Assembly (NCBI GenBank): GCA_030750665.1
Contig: JASMHR010000004.1
Span: 1 to 46,207, forward strand
Direction of reading: 5' to 3'
Length of the DNA stretch: 46,207 bases
DNA from: Candidatus Poseidoniaceae archaeon
GTDB taxonomy: Archaea; Thermoplasmatota; Poseidoniia; Poseidoniales; Poseidoniaceae
Shown: positions 8,978 to 19,689 of the stretch, in pieces
Layout: each line of letters begins with the position of its first letter
Numbering within the stretch: the stretch's first letter is position 1
The notes under the pieces: generated by a model
Told to the model about the DNA's origin: nothing
What the model saw: only the letters and a program-made list of their open reading frames with translations
Databases searched by the model: none
Position numbers and translations under genes: made by a program

Positions 8978-10468
8978 ATGTTTCATTTCATTGAAGGTAT
9001 ACCGGCAGGTATGCGACGAACCCGAATCATAGGTACAATCGGTCCAGCAAGCGACGACCCAGAGACTCTAGTAACACTACTCAGGGATGGATTAGACATC
9101 ACCAGATTGAATTACAGCCATGGCGATTTAGAGGGGAAAACCAAATTGTTCGCTAAAGTAAGAGCTGCAGAAAAAGAAGTTGGAAAATATGTTGGAATCT
9201 TGGCAGATCTGCCGGGTCCAAAATTGCGACTTGGACAGTTTGAAGGCACTGTCAGCCTTGAAGATGGGCAGATGATAACCCTAGATTGTGGTGTTCATGA
9301 AGCCGATGAAGTCATCATCGATGGCGAAGTAATTCTGCCGGTTCCTTACGGTGGACTTTCACAGAATCTACGCGTTGATGACCCAATCCTTCTCGCAGAT
9401 GGTTTGGTTCGATTGAAAGTAGTAGATGCTCCGCATGAAGAAGCCACGAAAGTTGGATGTGTTGTCATCGATTCTGGTCCGCTTTCATCAAGAAAGGGTA
9501 TCAATGTTCCAGCTACTATCGTAGACTTGCCTTCCGTAGGCCCCAAGGACCAAGCAGCAATCGCACATGCATTGGAACACGATGTAGATTTCATTGCAGT
9601 TTCCTATGTCAGAACAGCAGACGATCTCAAACCTGCGAGAGAAGCGATTGATGCAGCGGGACTGAGAACTCCAATCATCGCAAAAATCGAGCACCCTGCT
9701 GCATTGAAGGACCTTGAAGCAATAGTTGAATCCGCAGATATCCTGATGGTTGCCAGAGGGGATCTAGGAGTTGAGATTCCGCTTGAGAGAGTACCTGCTG
9801 CTCAAGAAAGAATTCTTGCAGCCGGGATGGCCCGAGGTAAACCGGTCATTATCGCTACGCAAATGCTTGAATCGATGTGTGACAATCCTAGGCCAACTAG
9901 AGCCGAAGTCACTGATGTGGCGACTGCTATTCGCCAAGGTGCTAGCGCAGTCATGCTCTCTGGAGAAACTGCCAGTGGAAAACATCCAGTTGCGGCGATC
10001 AGGACAATGGCAAAAATTGCAACAGCCATGGATGAAGAGGTCAAAGAACTCGGTGAAGCGCCGGCATTGGCTCGATTCCAATCTACGCGCGCTGTTTCAA
10101 CCGCAGCCATTTCTTTGGCCACAGGAAGCAATGCCGACCACCTGATGTTTGCCACGGAACACGGAACTGCACCAAGACTGGCTGCTGCAATTCGCCCCCC
10201 GCAACGTATCTTTGCCGTTACCAATCGAATAAGAGCCTGCAGAAGGGTCACAATCCTTCCTGGAGTGATTGGAGTTCATGTCGAAGAACTGCCAGATGCT
10301 GTGGAAACTCTCGCTTCAGCCTCGGTGAAGATGCTGGCAAATGGAGATGTAAAGGCTGGAGAAACAGTAGTTGCCGTGACTGGTTCTCCATTAGCGATGA
10401 CTGGAAGAACCAACACCATCAGATTACTTGAGATTGGCAATGATGGTTCCTTGATGGATTTAGAATGA
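8978..10468 (+). CDS. pyk: Pyruvate kinase (start may be ATG 9011)
   Basis: RRTRIIGTIGPASDDPETL, RLNYSHGD, GILADLPGPKLRLG, IAKIEHPAALKDLEAI, MVARGDLGVEIPLERVP, IATQMLESM, RAEVTDVATAIRQGASAVMLSGETASG. Confidence 0.97.
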   Translation: MFHFIEGIPAGMRRTRIIGTIGPASDDPETLVTLLRDGLDITRLNYSHGDLEGKTKLFAKVRAAEKEVGKYVGILADLPGPKLRLGQFEGTVSLEDGQMITLDCGVHEADEVIIDGEVILPVPYGGLSQNLRVDDPILLADGLVRLKVVDAPHEEATKVGCVVIDSGPLSSRKGINVPATIVDLPSVGPKDQAAIAHALEHDVDFIAVSYVRTADDLKPAREAIDAAGLRTPIIAKIEHPAALKDLEAIVESADILMVARGDLGVEIPLERVPAAQERILAAGMARGKPVIIATQMLESMCDNPRPTRAEVTDVATAIRQGASAVMLSGETASGKHPVAAIRTMAKIATAMDEEVKELGEAPALARFQSTRAVSTAAISLATGSNADHLMFATEHGTAPRLAAAIRPPQRIFAVTNRIRACRRVTILPGVIGVHVEELPDAVETLASASVKMLANGDVKAGETVVAVTGSPLAMTGRTNTIRLLEIGNDGSLMDLE

Positions 10469-10486
10469 AACTTCGATGAAAGTCAA

Positions 10487-10506
10487 CGCCATACCTAGGT
10501 ATGGCG
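10487..10506. promoter_or_regulatory. 20-bp perfect palindrome CGCCATACCTAGGTATGGCG
   Basis: Self-complementary by direct reading; lies between pyk stop and the giant ORF start. Confidence 0.75.
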
Positions 10507-10567
10507 AGAGCATTAATGTTACATCTAGTCAAGTGCTTCATATACTGTTGAAGAACCGAGTTAATTC

Positions 10568-13500
10568 ATGTTCCCGCGCTTCAGTGACGCAAACGGTCAA
10601 CGGAAATGCATGTTTCTAGTCTCTTTGATGGTCATGTTCTCGATGGCTCCAATATTGACTTCACCCTTGGTATCATCCCATGGAAACAGTTCAATCACCA
10701 GTTGGCCGCTCAACGGTTCGAACGATACCGGCTGGATAACACTCGATGCTGTTGGAGGCAATCCCGACACTGGAATCAGCGCCTATACCGATTTGGTTCT
10801 CGAGTTCCCTCCAGGTGCTGAATTGTCCAATGTCAGCCTCGGCATCAGAGCCGATGGTGCCTCTGGACTTGCGATTGACGAACCTCGATTATTTGGTTTG
10901 GACAACAATGAGAATCTGCTTGATTGGAATGGGTGGGGTTCATTTGGAAAGGCTGATCAATTCGCTGGTAATAATCCACATATCTCTCGATTAGCACCAT
11001 TCAGCGACAATGGAGCATCTTGGGAACTACCCGCTGGCGCCACCGTCACTGACCTCATCTTTGAGACATTGGCACCTTTGGACCCTGTTGTTTCCTTCAC
11101 ACCATACTCTCTTGATATCTCAAGGACTGCGATACATCCTGAGGATGGACGCATGTTCATGGCCATTTCAGATATTATTCTGCAGATAGATGCAAATGCT
11201 GACCCACTCGTGATTGATGTTCTTGACCTCAAGGGCGCCGATGAGATATTTGATCTCGATATTGATCTGGTCAATGACCGCCTCATCGTAGTCACCAGAG
11301 ACATGGGGCTGCACACTTTCTCTCTCTCCAATAGTGCAGATCTAGGCCAAATGCCGCAGAGTCCTGTTCCAGATGATGCAATTACGCAGATATTGGTTGA
11401 TGGTGCCAATATCTACGCTGCCAGCCCTGAGGGTTTCTTCAGCCTCAACAGTGCTGGTACTGGTTGGACCATGGAAAGAATGTCTGATACCAGCAACTGG
11501 CCATCAGGAGTACCGGCTAGTATGCTGAAAATAGGTACGACTCTATTCGTAAGCATCTGGGATGGAGGAATCGCTCGGTGGGACCTTTTCAACGGCCAAC
11601 CATTGCCCGTATGGAATACGGCAAACGATCTGCAGAGTGACACCATCCACATTCTCCATGATACAGGTACTCAACTCCTGATGGGCTCGCCCGATCAAGG
11701 AGTAGCCAGATTCAATCATCAAAGCAATTTCTGGATGGCTACTTGGAACGATGGTAACTGGTTATCGACGAATAATATCGCTGGAATTGTGGAGATGTCA
11801 GGAAATATTGGAATTCTGACAGACCAATCCTTGCATTTGTACGATACCTCAGTCGGTTCATTCAGTAGCACTCTCTCAATCTCCTCGCTCGGGCTTCCCA
11901 GAGAGGGGCTCAATCTCATACACTGGCCTTCAGGAGGGCAAAGAGCACCTGCGGCCGACCAGATGATGGTCAGCGATGGCAGTGGTAGGTTGGCTGTTAT
12001 TGAGCCATCAAGCAGCCCTATGCAGCAGAGTGACATCATAATTGCAAGTGGACCCAGTGGCTATTCAATGCAAGATGTGATTCAGGTTGGAAATATAGTA
12101 TGGGTTGCAGTCGATGAATATGTAGACCGCTTCGATACAAGTTCTCAGTTGTGGCTGGATCCAGTGAACATTGGCTCAGATACAATGGCTCTTGCACATG
12201 ATAGCAATCAGGTTTACGTTGGAACAAAAGATAGTGGAGTGGTTGCTCTGGATATCAACAATGCATCATTCATCACAAATTGGAATGCAAGTCTAAACGT
12301 TCCCTTGAATGGTAATCTCAACGATGACGTTGTCAATTCTCTGGCTACAGATGGCGATTGGTTGGTGGTAGGTCACCCCGATGGTGGAGCATCTGTCATC
12401 GATCTTTCCACCAGTAGTGTCGAACAGACATGGGGCAGCGATAACGGCCTTGAGAATGATCGGGTCAACGATGTTGCCATCCTCGATGGCATTGCATATC
12501 TTGCATTGGATGAAGGAGGAATTGAACGTGTCGAATTGATCAATGCCAGCAGACTCACTCCATGGCGTTCAACAGGTGTTGACTCTGTTCAGGAAGCCCC
12601 GATTGCTGTTGCAGGAAACATCCTGCATATCGGTCTCTATGGTTATGGTGTAGTCAGAAAGAATCTACAAACTGGAGAATTCCTTGATACTTGGTTTGGT
12701 GGGAGAAATGGAATGCCAAGTTCCAATGTTCACGCACTTCATGCTGATTCAAATGGAAATATATGGCTTGGAACACAAGAAGGCGCCAAAGTTTGGGATG
12801 GTCAGAATTTCAATAATCTAAATACTGGGAATAATGTACCTGGATCACCAAATCCAACTGTCTACTATGATTTCGATTCAGATTCCACCAGAGCATACGC
12901 CGCTACAAACGCAGGAATATGTGCTTTCTTTCTCTCCAGCAGGAACCTTGACCGGTGCTGGGACAGTGGAGATGACATGGTTTCCAATTGGATGAAATCT
13001 GTTAAAGTGAATGGAAATAATCTATTCGGTGGTTCATGGTATGGTGCTAACCTCATCGACCTTAGTACAGAAGAAGTCGTGCAAAGTTGGGAAGCCGGAG
13101 AACAGACTGGGAACGCGGTGACTGTGGTCATCGGAGATATTGCATACATTGCACTCAGGAACATGGGTATTGCTCGGTTCGACCTGACAACAAATTCTTG
13201 GTTAACGATGTGGGAAAGTGGTTCTGGTGGATTACTGGATACTGACATTGTCACCAGCATGGCTGCCGATCGCAACCCAAACCGGATATGGATTGGTGGA
13301 GATGATGGTTTCCAGTGCCTTGATTGGGTCAACGAAACAGAAGAAATTGACATTGAGAAGAGTTCTAGTGCTTTCAGTGGAAATGGAGACCCAATAGAAA
13401 TCGTCATCGAAGGTAATGTCATGTATTATTCGACATACTACTACTATGGTGATAACGTCCATAGGATAAATCTGGACACTATCACTGCACTTTCCAGTCT

Positions 13501-16500
13501 AGACGCTGGACAACGCGCTGGACTCAGTGGATATGTGCATGGCATTGGTATGGTTGGAGACTATCTGAACATCGGTGTCGGCCCAAACTGGAACGGAAAT
13601 TCTGAAGGTGCAGTTGTTCGTTGGAACACCAGTTCCTCAAGTTGGGGACCTGACTGGGAAGTCACCGGCTCCGTAGAAAGAGTCGAGATGTATCTTTCAT
13701 CCAGTGGAGACACCTGGGTTGCTTGGGGTTCTGTATTTCTAAGGCGCTATGATAGCAGTGGCCTTGTAACTGGAGAATGGGATGATTCAGATATTGAATT
13801 CCCTGTCAGAGAAATTCTCGAGTTTGATGGTGAATTACTATTCGCCACAGGCGATGGAATCGAAAGATATGATGAAGTCAATGGACAATGGTTGAGCACT
13901 TGGACACCTGGTAGTGGAATGCCTTCTGCAGCAGCGGACATGATCATGGACATCCATGTCGACGGCACCGACCTTTGGGTTGGAACTTCAGATACTAACT
14001 GGTGGGGCAACCCTCAGAACCCAACTATCTTGAAATTGGATAACACTGGGAACTGGGATGACTGGGGTGGAGGCAGTAATGGTATCTCAAATGGTTTCCC
14101 AATCTCGTTTGCTCGTTGTGATGACTATGTGCATGTAGCGATGTCCAACAACCAAAATGGGGGGGTTGCGCGTTACAATGTGAATACTGGTCAATGGAAC
14201 TCATGGACCCAAAGTGGAGGTTCTCTTGCTGATGATTCTCCTTCTGCAGTTACCTGCGATAATCAAGATACACTATACATTGGTTATTTCAACCCTGACC
14301 AAGGTATTGACAGGTATAGTTACTCACAATCGAAATTTATTCGTCAGATAGATGAAAGCAAAAATGGCATCTCTGGGGACAGTGTCTGGTGGGATTCCAT
14401 GGCATGGTCAAATGGTGTTTTGGTGATTGGGCACGAATCCGGTACAAGCGGTCAAGGAGGAAATACTGTTATACAATATGGTGGATTTTCAATGCTGGCT
14501 GCTTCTGGGAACAATGCTGGCCAAGCAAGCGTCATGTCAATTGGCACTGCGGTCACTTCTTTCTTCAGTGATGGTGGTGATTGGCTGATTGGACAAGCAG
14601 GTGCCGATAGTGGTTACTCGCATGTCGATCGGTTCAATTACCAACTGGGACTTAACACTGAATTTGACCTCCCTGGACTGATGAATGGAAATGTTGTGGA
14701 ATTCACTTCCAATTCTACTCATGTCTGGGTTGTGACTGGAACCTCGCAAGGATTGGGCAGCGGAGTCCTCCAAGGCTTGATTCTCCCAAATGAAAGTGTA
14801 GAATGGGAATTCGGCTGGAGTGGTCAAGGTGGAGAGGTAGAAGAGATCGTCTATCACAATGGATATGTCTGGGCCTCTGTCAATGGCAGAGGAATTGCAA
14901 GATTGGACCCTAGCAATGGTCGAGCCATGTGGATGCCGCAAGGGTTGCACAGCGTGGTTGATGGCCTAGTCATTAATGGAGATGATTTGGTTGTCGGACT
15001 CCAAGGAACATGGTACTCCGGACCCGGAGTGAGTATTCTCAACACTACTCAGCAACAATGGACTGGGGGGCGGCTGATTTCAGGTCTGCCCAGCAATATC
15101 GTCAATGATTTCCTTATCGATGGTTCGATTGCATACATAGCCACTGAAGGAGGAATAGGGCGATGGAACCTGAGCAGTGAAGAATGGGAGGACTCTCTAA
15201 CCAGTCTTGATGGCCTACCAACCAACAATATCTATTCACTGAACCTCTGGCAATCCACTTCATCAGGTACAGTAAGTGAAAGTACTCTCTATATCGGAAC
15301 TTCGGGCGGTCTTGCTCGATTTGATTTATTGGCTGGTTCTGCATTATCCACTATGACGCTGGCACACGGGCTGATTGGAACCAAGAGTGGAGCTGCTGAA
15401 CTTTGGAGTGCCAACAGTGGCTCAACCCCAAATTTGTTTGTTGCCCATGATGGTTCAGGTTCCACTCGCCCCGGAGTCTCTGAAATCAGTCTGAATGGGA
15501 ATGATTCCGTAGTGGATATTCATCGTATCGACCAGTTACCAAGCAACAATGTGTTTGCATTAGCAAGCGATTGGTGGGGCCTTCACATCGCCACTAACAA
15601 GGAACCATTGGTGCATTGGAATCTGACAACAAGAGAATTCGAAGATGGGGCCACATCATGGCAGACGATAGGTTGGCCTGTTAGAGGAATGAATAGTGAC
15701 GGCACTAATCTGATTGCAACAACTCCGATGGGATTCACCCGCATCGATGCCAGCGGAAATGGACATTATGTGTTGGACACTGAGATATTACAAGGTGCAA
15801 CAAATGGATTCATCAGTTCTTCAGGAATATGGGTGACCACAAACAACGGAGATGGATTGTTTGGATGGGGGCCTGCTCCATCTTTCACTAAATACGAACA
15901 GTTCACCATGAGAAGAGCGGCGCCCCTGAGTGCCTCCTTCCTCTCTACTTCAATGAATGTGACTGACAAGACTCATCCTGGAATGACCATTACTCTGGTC
16001 GATTCCAGCAACCCGCAATCAGTTCCAAGTGTTGGTGGAAATTCTGGCCCTGGAGGCATCAAGATGTTGTTGATGCCCCTGATTCTATCTTCGCCCACTG
16101 CAGGAGCAGCAACCTATGCCATTAGTCACGGACTGAATTACAGTGGGACATGGTGGTTGAATGAATCCGACTCTGGACTTGATGATAAATTACAGAGAAT
16201 TGTTGATGGTGGTAAATTGCTCAATGGAAGTAGATTCGTCACCCTCCGATTACAGAGTCCGAACAATGGCTCTATGGATATCAAACTCTCATATGATTGG
16301 CTTCGAACCGATAGCCCAGTCGAGATTACCGACCTGTATGATAGACCAAATGACGGTGGTTCAACACTGACTGCAAATTGGAGTCTAGTGCATGATGTCG
16401 ATTTCGCAAGATACCTGCTATTCCTCAATGAAGGCCCATGGGCAACCCCTCCAATGAAGTCTGATTTGACTGCTCTAACACCCGATGCTTCGATCAGCAT

Positions 16501-18904
16501 TCATAGCAGGACCTCGACAGATATAGTCACTGCTGGCGGTTCACCATTGATTGATGGTGTCGAATACTGGGGCGTTGTGGTTGTCGAATATTCCGATGGT
16601 CGCTGGGGTGCCGTTAGTCAACCATTTGGATCTGCTACTTCCAGTGATGAGATACCTGCCTCACCTGAATGGGTGGAGGCTGGACCGAATGAAGGTGGAG
16701 AACGTGGCGAATTATTTGTTGAATGGAAGAGATGCGATGCATTGGATCTTGCTGGAACCAATCTCTATCACAGTTCTACAGCCATCACAGATGTTGTTGG
16801 GATGACTGAATCATCATCGGTGCCAACAACTCAAGGAAACTCAACCATCATAGATCTTGAAGCAGGAATACCATATTGGATTGGTTTGACCTGCTATGAT
16901 GAGGCAGGACAAGAAGACCAGATGAATGCCACTATTATTGGCCCAGTGGTTCCTACTGGTGGGATAAATGACGGCATTCCTCCATCCAGAATCGAGGGTG
17001 TCTGGGCAGATGATGTGCCTGATGATGAGGGTGGGCGAATAGAAGTAGGTTGGATTCCATCAACTGCCGATGATTGTGCTTTCTATACCATTTACATCAT
17101 GGAATTGAATGTCGATATTCCAGTCAACGAAGATGGTGTTCCATCCAATGTCGTTGATTTCCTGGTTTCTCAAGTGGTCACTGATTGTGCTCAGAATTCT
17201 ACCATCATCTCAGAAATTGATGGAATGCCCCTTGTTGATGGTAGAGCGTATTGGATTGCTGTTGTCGCTTCAGATGATTGGTTGAATGAAGACTTGGGTA
17301 ATGTCAATATTGTTGAAGCAACTCCGCTGAGGAATCTGATCAACGTCAATATCGCCCCTGAACGCATTGATACACTGAACGCGTGGGATCTTCCTGATGA
17401 CGATGGAACCGCCATTGAAGTCCTATGGGAGCCAGATGTATCAGATGATTTCGATTATTATGTCGTATGGGCATCTAACTCAGATATCACTGACTTGACC
17501 ATTTCTGATGCGCTATACAACCCCGATTACTCGATGTGTGGATGCCGGAAGGTGTCAAATCAGAAGAATGGCGATTCGGGTGAAGCACTGACAGTGGTCA
17601 TGCACAATGCGAGATATGATGGCTATGAACAGGGCATCATTCCTGATGTGGAATTGAATGTAGCAGTCACAGTTTATGATATCAAAGGTAATGTCCATCT
17701 CGATGGATTGAACACCGTCTCAGTGACTCCCATCAACAACAGCCTCGATGAAACTGCTCCTGAGCGACTTGATCTTATTCTCCTTTCAGATTATAGCGGC
17801 GATGCTGGAGACAAATTGGTACTTGACTTCGATCTTTCTGATGCCAGCGATGTGGATGAATATCATGTCTACGCAGCGACATGGGACTTCGAGGGTGAAG
17901 TCGGAATTGGGCAAAAAGGCCCTGATAATTACATCATGAAACTCGATAGAAATCCAACCCTTCCTCTTGTTATCAATGAGTTGTTCGATGATCCGCTCAT
18001 CCCTGGACAGACTGTCTATGTAACCGTCGTAGTGGTGGACACCAATGGAAATGCACACATGACCGGCCTGACCATGGCAGCAGCAGCCCCAATGGATGAT
18101 CTTGGAGATGACCCCGGCTCACACCTGCCAACCATTGCAGACCTCAATGTCGAATGGGTATCAGCAGGAAGTAGAATTCTTGTTTCGTGGAGCCCAACAG
18201 GTGATGCAGTGGTCCAATCGTTCAAGATATACATCTCCGATGAACAATTCGATAATGTGGAGGATGCAGTTCTGGTCGATACTGTATTCGCTTCGAACTC
18301 ATTATTCATCTCAACTGACAACCATGAAAGTCTGGACAATGAAACCACTTGGTGGGTTGGAGTTTCGGCTTCAGAATGCGGAGAAGGTTGGCCAGATTGC
18401 CCCATATACCGCAGGGCAATCACCCCTCTCCATCTCTCAGCACCTAGTAGCAGCGGTTCAACAGAGAGTGATGCAACTAGTGCAAAAGACGACTTCAGTC
18501 TATCCGATTACGCTACTCCACAGAATATGCTTGCAGCAGCCTTGGGTATTGCAATACTGTTGTTGTTGTTCGTGATGATACGAGACAAGAAACCGAGGAA
18601 AGGAAAGAGCCATTGGGACCTAGAATCCACGTGGGGAATCGATATACAACCGCGTAATGATTGGGATGATGACTTCGATGTTCTTTCAACGCCGAAATCA
18701 GAAATGACAACTGGCATCATGTCGGCTGCTCAGAACATTGAGCAACAAAGAGGTGCTATCCCAATGCCCGATATGGGGGCACAAGTCCCTATACAGAATC
18801 AATCAGTCTCAAATCTCAGTGGACTGACCGATGACCTACTCGATGAACCCGGCAAGAAGAGTGGAAGTAGCATCGATACCTCCTTCCTCGATGACCTGTT
18901 GTGA
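10568..18904 (+). CDS. Giant secreted/surface multi-beta-propeller protein with FN3-like C-terminal region, single TM and cytoplasmic tail
   Basis: 2778 aa; N-terminal hydrophobic signal, dozens of propeller-like blades (e.g. SSNVHALHADSNGNIWLGTQEGAKVWDG, DDVVNSLATDGDWLVVGHPDGGASVID), FN3-like repeats near the C-terminus, TM NMLAAALGIAILLLLFVMIRDKK, tail ending TDDLLDEPGKKSGSSIDTSFLDDLL. Confidence 0.9.
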   Translation: MFPRFSDANGQRKCMFLVSLMVMFSMAPILTSPLVSSHGNSSITSWPLNGSNDTGWITLDAVGGNPDTGISAYTDLVLEFPPGAELSNVSLGIRADGASGLAIDEPRLFGLDNNENLLDWNGWGSFGKADQFAGNNPHISRLAPFSDNGASWELPAGATVTDLIFETLAPLDPVVSFTPYSLDISRTAIHPEDGRMFMAISDIILQIDANADPLVIDVLDLKGADEIFDLDIDLVNDRLIVVTRDMGLHTFSLSNSADLGQMPQSPVPDDAITQILVDGANIYAASPEGFFSLNSAGTGWTMERMSDTSNWPSGVPASMLKIGTTLFVSIWDGGIARWDLFNGQPLPVWNTANDLQSDTIHILHDTGTQLLMGSPDQGVARFNHQSNFWMATWNDGNWLSTNNIAGIVEMSGNIGILTDQSLHLYDTSVGSFSSTLSISSLGLPREGLNLIHWPSGGQRAPAADQMMVSDGSGRLAVIEPSSSPMQQSDIIIASGPSGYSMQDVIQVGNIVWVAVDEYVDRFDTSSQLWLDPVNIGSDTMALAHDSNQVYVGTKDSGVVALDINNASFITNWNASLNVPLNGNLNDDVVNSLATDGDWLVVGHPDGGASVIDLSTSSVEQTWGSDNGLENDRVNDVAILDGIAYLALDEGGIERVELINASRLTPWRSTGVDSVQEAPIAVAGNILHIGLYGYGVVRKNLQTGEFLDTWFGGRNGMPSSNVHALHADSNGNIWLGTQEGAKVWDGQNFNNLNTGNNVPGSPNPTVYYDFDSDSTRAYAATNAGICAFFLSSRNLDRCWDSGDDMVSNWMKSVKVNGNNLFGGSWYGANLIDLSTEEVVQSWEAGEQTGNAVTVVIGDIAYIALRNMGIARFDLTTNSWLTMWESGSGGLLDTDIVTSMAADRNPNRIWIGGDDGFQCLDWVNETEEIDIEKSSSAFSGNGDPIEIVIEGNVMYYSTYYYYGDNVHRINLDTITALSSLDAGQRAGLSGYVHGIGMVGDYLNIGVGPNWNGNSEGAVVRWNTSSSSWGPDWEVTGSVERVEMYLSSSGDTWVAWGSVFLRRYDSSGLVTGEWDDSDIEFPVREILEFDGELLFATGDGIERYDEVNGQWLSTWTPGSGMPSAAADMIMDIHVDGTDLWVGTSDTNWWGNPQNPTILKLDNTGNWDDWGGGSNGISNGFPISFARCDDYVHVAMSNNQNGGVARYNVNTGQWNSWTQSGGSLADDSPSAVTCDNQDTLYIGYFNPDQGIDRYSYSQSKFIRQIDESKNGISGDSVWWDSMAWSNGVLVIGHESGTSGQGGNTVIQYGGFSMLAASGNNAGQASVMSIGTAVTSFFSDGGDWLIGQAGADSGYSHVDRFNYQLGLNTEFDLPGLMNGNVVEFTSNSTHVWVVTGTSQGLGSGVLQGLILPNESVEWEFGWSGQGGEVEEIVYHNGYVWASVNGRGIARLDPSNGRAMWMPQGLHSVVDGLVINGDDLVVGLQGTWYSGPGVSILNTTQQQWTGGRLISGLPSNIVNDFLIDGSIAYIATEGGIGRWNLSSEEWEDSLTSLDGLPTNNIYSLNLWQSTSSGTVSESTLYIGTSGGLARFDLLAGSALSTMTLAHGLIGTKSGAAELWSANSGSTPNLFVAHDGSGSTRPGVSEISLNGNDSVVDIHRIDQLPSNNVFALASDWWGLHIATNKEPLVHWNLTTREFEDGATSWQTIGWPVRGMNSDGTNLIATTPMGFTRIDASGNGHYVLDTEILQGATNGFISSSGIWVTTNNGDGLFGWGPAPSFTKYEQFTMRRAAPLSASFLSTSMNVTDKTHPGMTITLVDSSNPQSVPSVGGNSGPGGIKMLLMPLILSSPTAGAATYAISHGLNYSGTWWLNESDSGLDDKLQRIVDGGKLLNGSRFVTLRLQSPNNGSMDIKLSYDWLRTDSPVEITDLYDRPNDGGSTLTANWSLVHDVDFARYLLFLNEGPWATPPMKSDLTALTPDASISIHSRTSTDIVTAGGSPLIDGVEYWGVVVVEYSDGRWGAVSQPFGSATSSDEIPASPEWVEAGPNEGGERGELFVEWKRCDALDLAGTNLYHSSTAITDVVGMTESSSVPTTQGNSTIIDLEAGIPYWIGLTCYDEAGQEDQMNATIIGPVVPTGGINDGIPPSRIEGVWADDVPDDEGGRIEVGWIPSTADDCAFYTIYIMELNVDIPVNEDGVPSNVVDFLVSQVVTDCAQNSTIISEIDGMPLVDGRAYWIAVVASDDWLNEDLGNVNIVEATPLRNLINVNIAPERIDTLNAWDLPDDDGTAIEVLWEPDVSDDFDYYVVWASNSDITDLTISDALYNPDYSMCGCRKVSNQKNGDSGEALTVVMHNARYDGYEQGIIPDVELNVAVTVYDIKGNVHLDGLNTVSVTPINNSLDETAPERLDLILLSDYSGDAGDKLVLDFDLSDASDVDEYHVYAATWDFEGEVGIGQKGPDNYIMKLDRNPTLPLVINELFDDPLIPGQTVYVTVVVVDTNGNAHMTGLTMAAAAPMDDLGDDPGSHLPTIADLNVEWVSAGSRILVSWSPTGDAVVQSFKIYISDEQFDNVEDAVLVDTVFASNSLFISTDNHESLDNETTWWVGVSASECGEGWPDCPIYRRAITPLHLSAPSSSGSTESDATSAKDDFSLSDYATPQNMLAAALGIAILLLLFVMIRDKKPRKGKSHWDLESTWGIDIQPRNDWDDDFDVLSTPKSEMTTGIMSAAQNIEQQRGAIPMPDMGAQVPIQNQSVSNLSGLTDDLLDEPGKKSGSSIDTSFLDDLL

Positions 18905-19689
18905 GACGATGGGGCGCTATCATGGAAGGAGATCCATTCTCCAGTGTGTTCACCACAATGCCATGTGATGAATATGGAAATATCGCTTTCCTTGATGCTC
19001 ACTTGAAGCGTTTGAAAAGTCATGCTGGACGTTTGAATCTCGATATCCCGGATGACTTTCCTGAACGCGTTTCAACTGCAATCAATGAACTACAAGGGAT
19101 GGTTGAAAATTCTGCGATGCCCTCCAATCTGGCTACTCTCCGATTGACAAGAGAAGGCGATGTTTCAATATCTCTTAGAGCCAATGAAAACAATACATCT
19201 CCAATGAAAGCAATATCTGTTCCAGACCCACAGTGGGGGGACGAAATAAAAGGAACAAAACACGGTGATTGGGCACCTTACAAGAAGGCCAAACAAAGTG
19301 CGATTGAAGCTGGGGCCCACATCGCACTGTTCGTGGATGATGAAGCCGTTACTGATGCCGATAGAGCAACCCCCATATTGCTGGATAATGATGGTACTGC
19401 TTGGATTGCAGATGCACGGAATGGGGGTGTCGAATCAGTCACTGCTTCAATTATTATTCCCGCTATTGAGAAGGCTGGAATACCGATTAACAAAGGAAGG
19501 TTGCACCAGAATCTGATAGGCAGGGCCAAGGAATTGATTGTGGTTGGCTCTGGAATCGGTGTTGTCAGGATAAATGATATCGATGGACAGAGCGTCGGAG
19601 TGAATATGGATGGAATACTCACAAAGACGGCCGTGAAGGCACTTGACAAGGCGCTTAGAGAATCTTGGGAGGGGGAGTTGAATGAGTAG
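18901..19689 (+). CDS. pabC: Class IV aminotransferase family, likely 4-amino-4-deoxychorismate lyase
   Basis: FTTMPCDEYGNIAFLDAHLKRLKSHAGRL; GVESVTASIIIPAIEKAGIPINKGRL; adjacent to pabB-pabA; GTG start overlaps previous TGA. Confidence 0.8.
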   Translation: MRRWGAIMEGDPFSSVFTTMPCDEYGNIAFLDAHLKRLKSHAGRLNLDIPDDFPERVSTAINELQGMVENSAMPSNLATLRLTREGDVSISLRANENNTSPMKAISVPDPQWGDEIKGTKHGDWAPYKKAKQSAIEAGAHIALFVDDEAVTDADRATPILLDNDGTAWIADARNGGVESVTASIIIPAIEKAGIPINKGRLHQNLIGRAKELIVVGSGIGVVRINDIDGQSVGVNMDGILTKTAVKALDKALRESWEGELNE

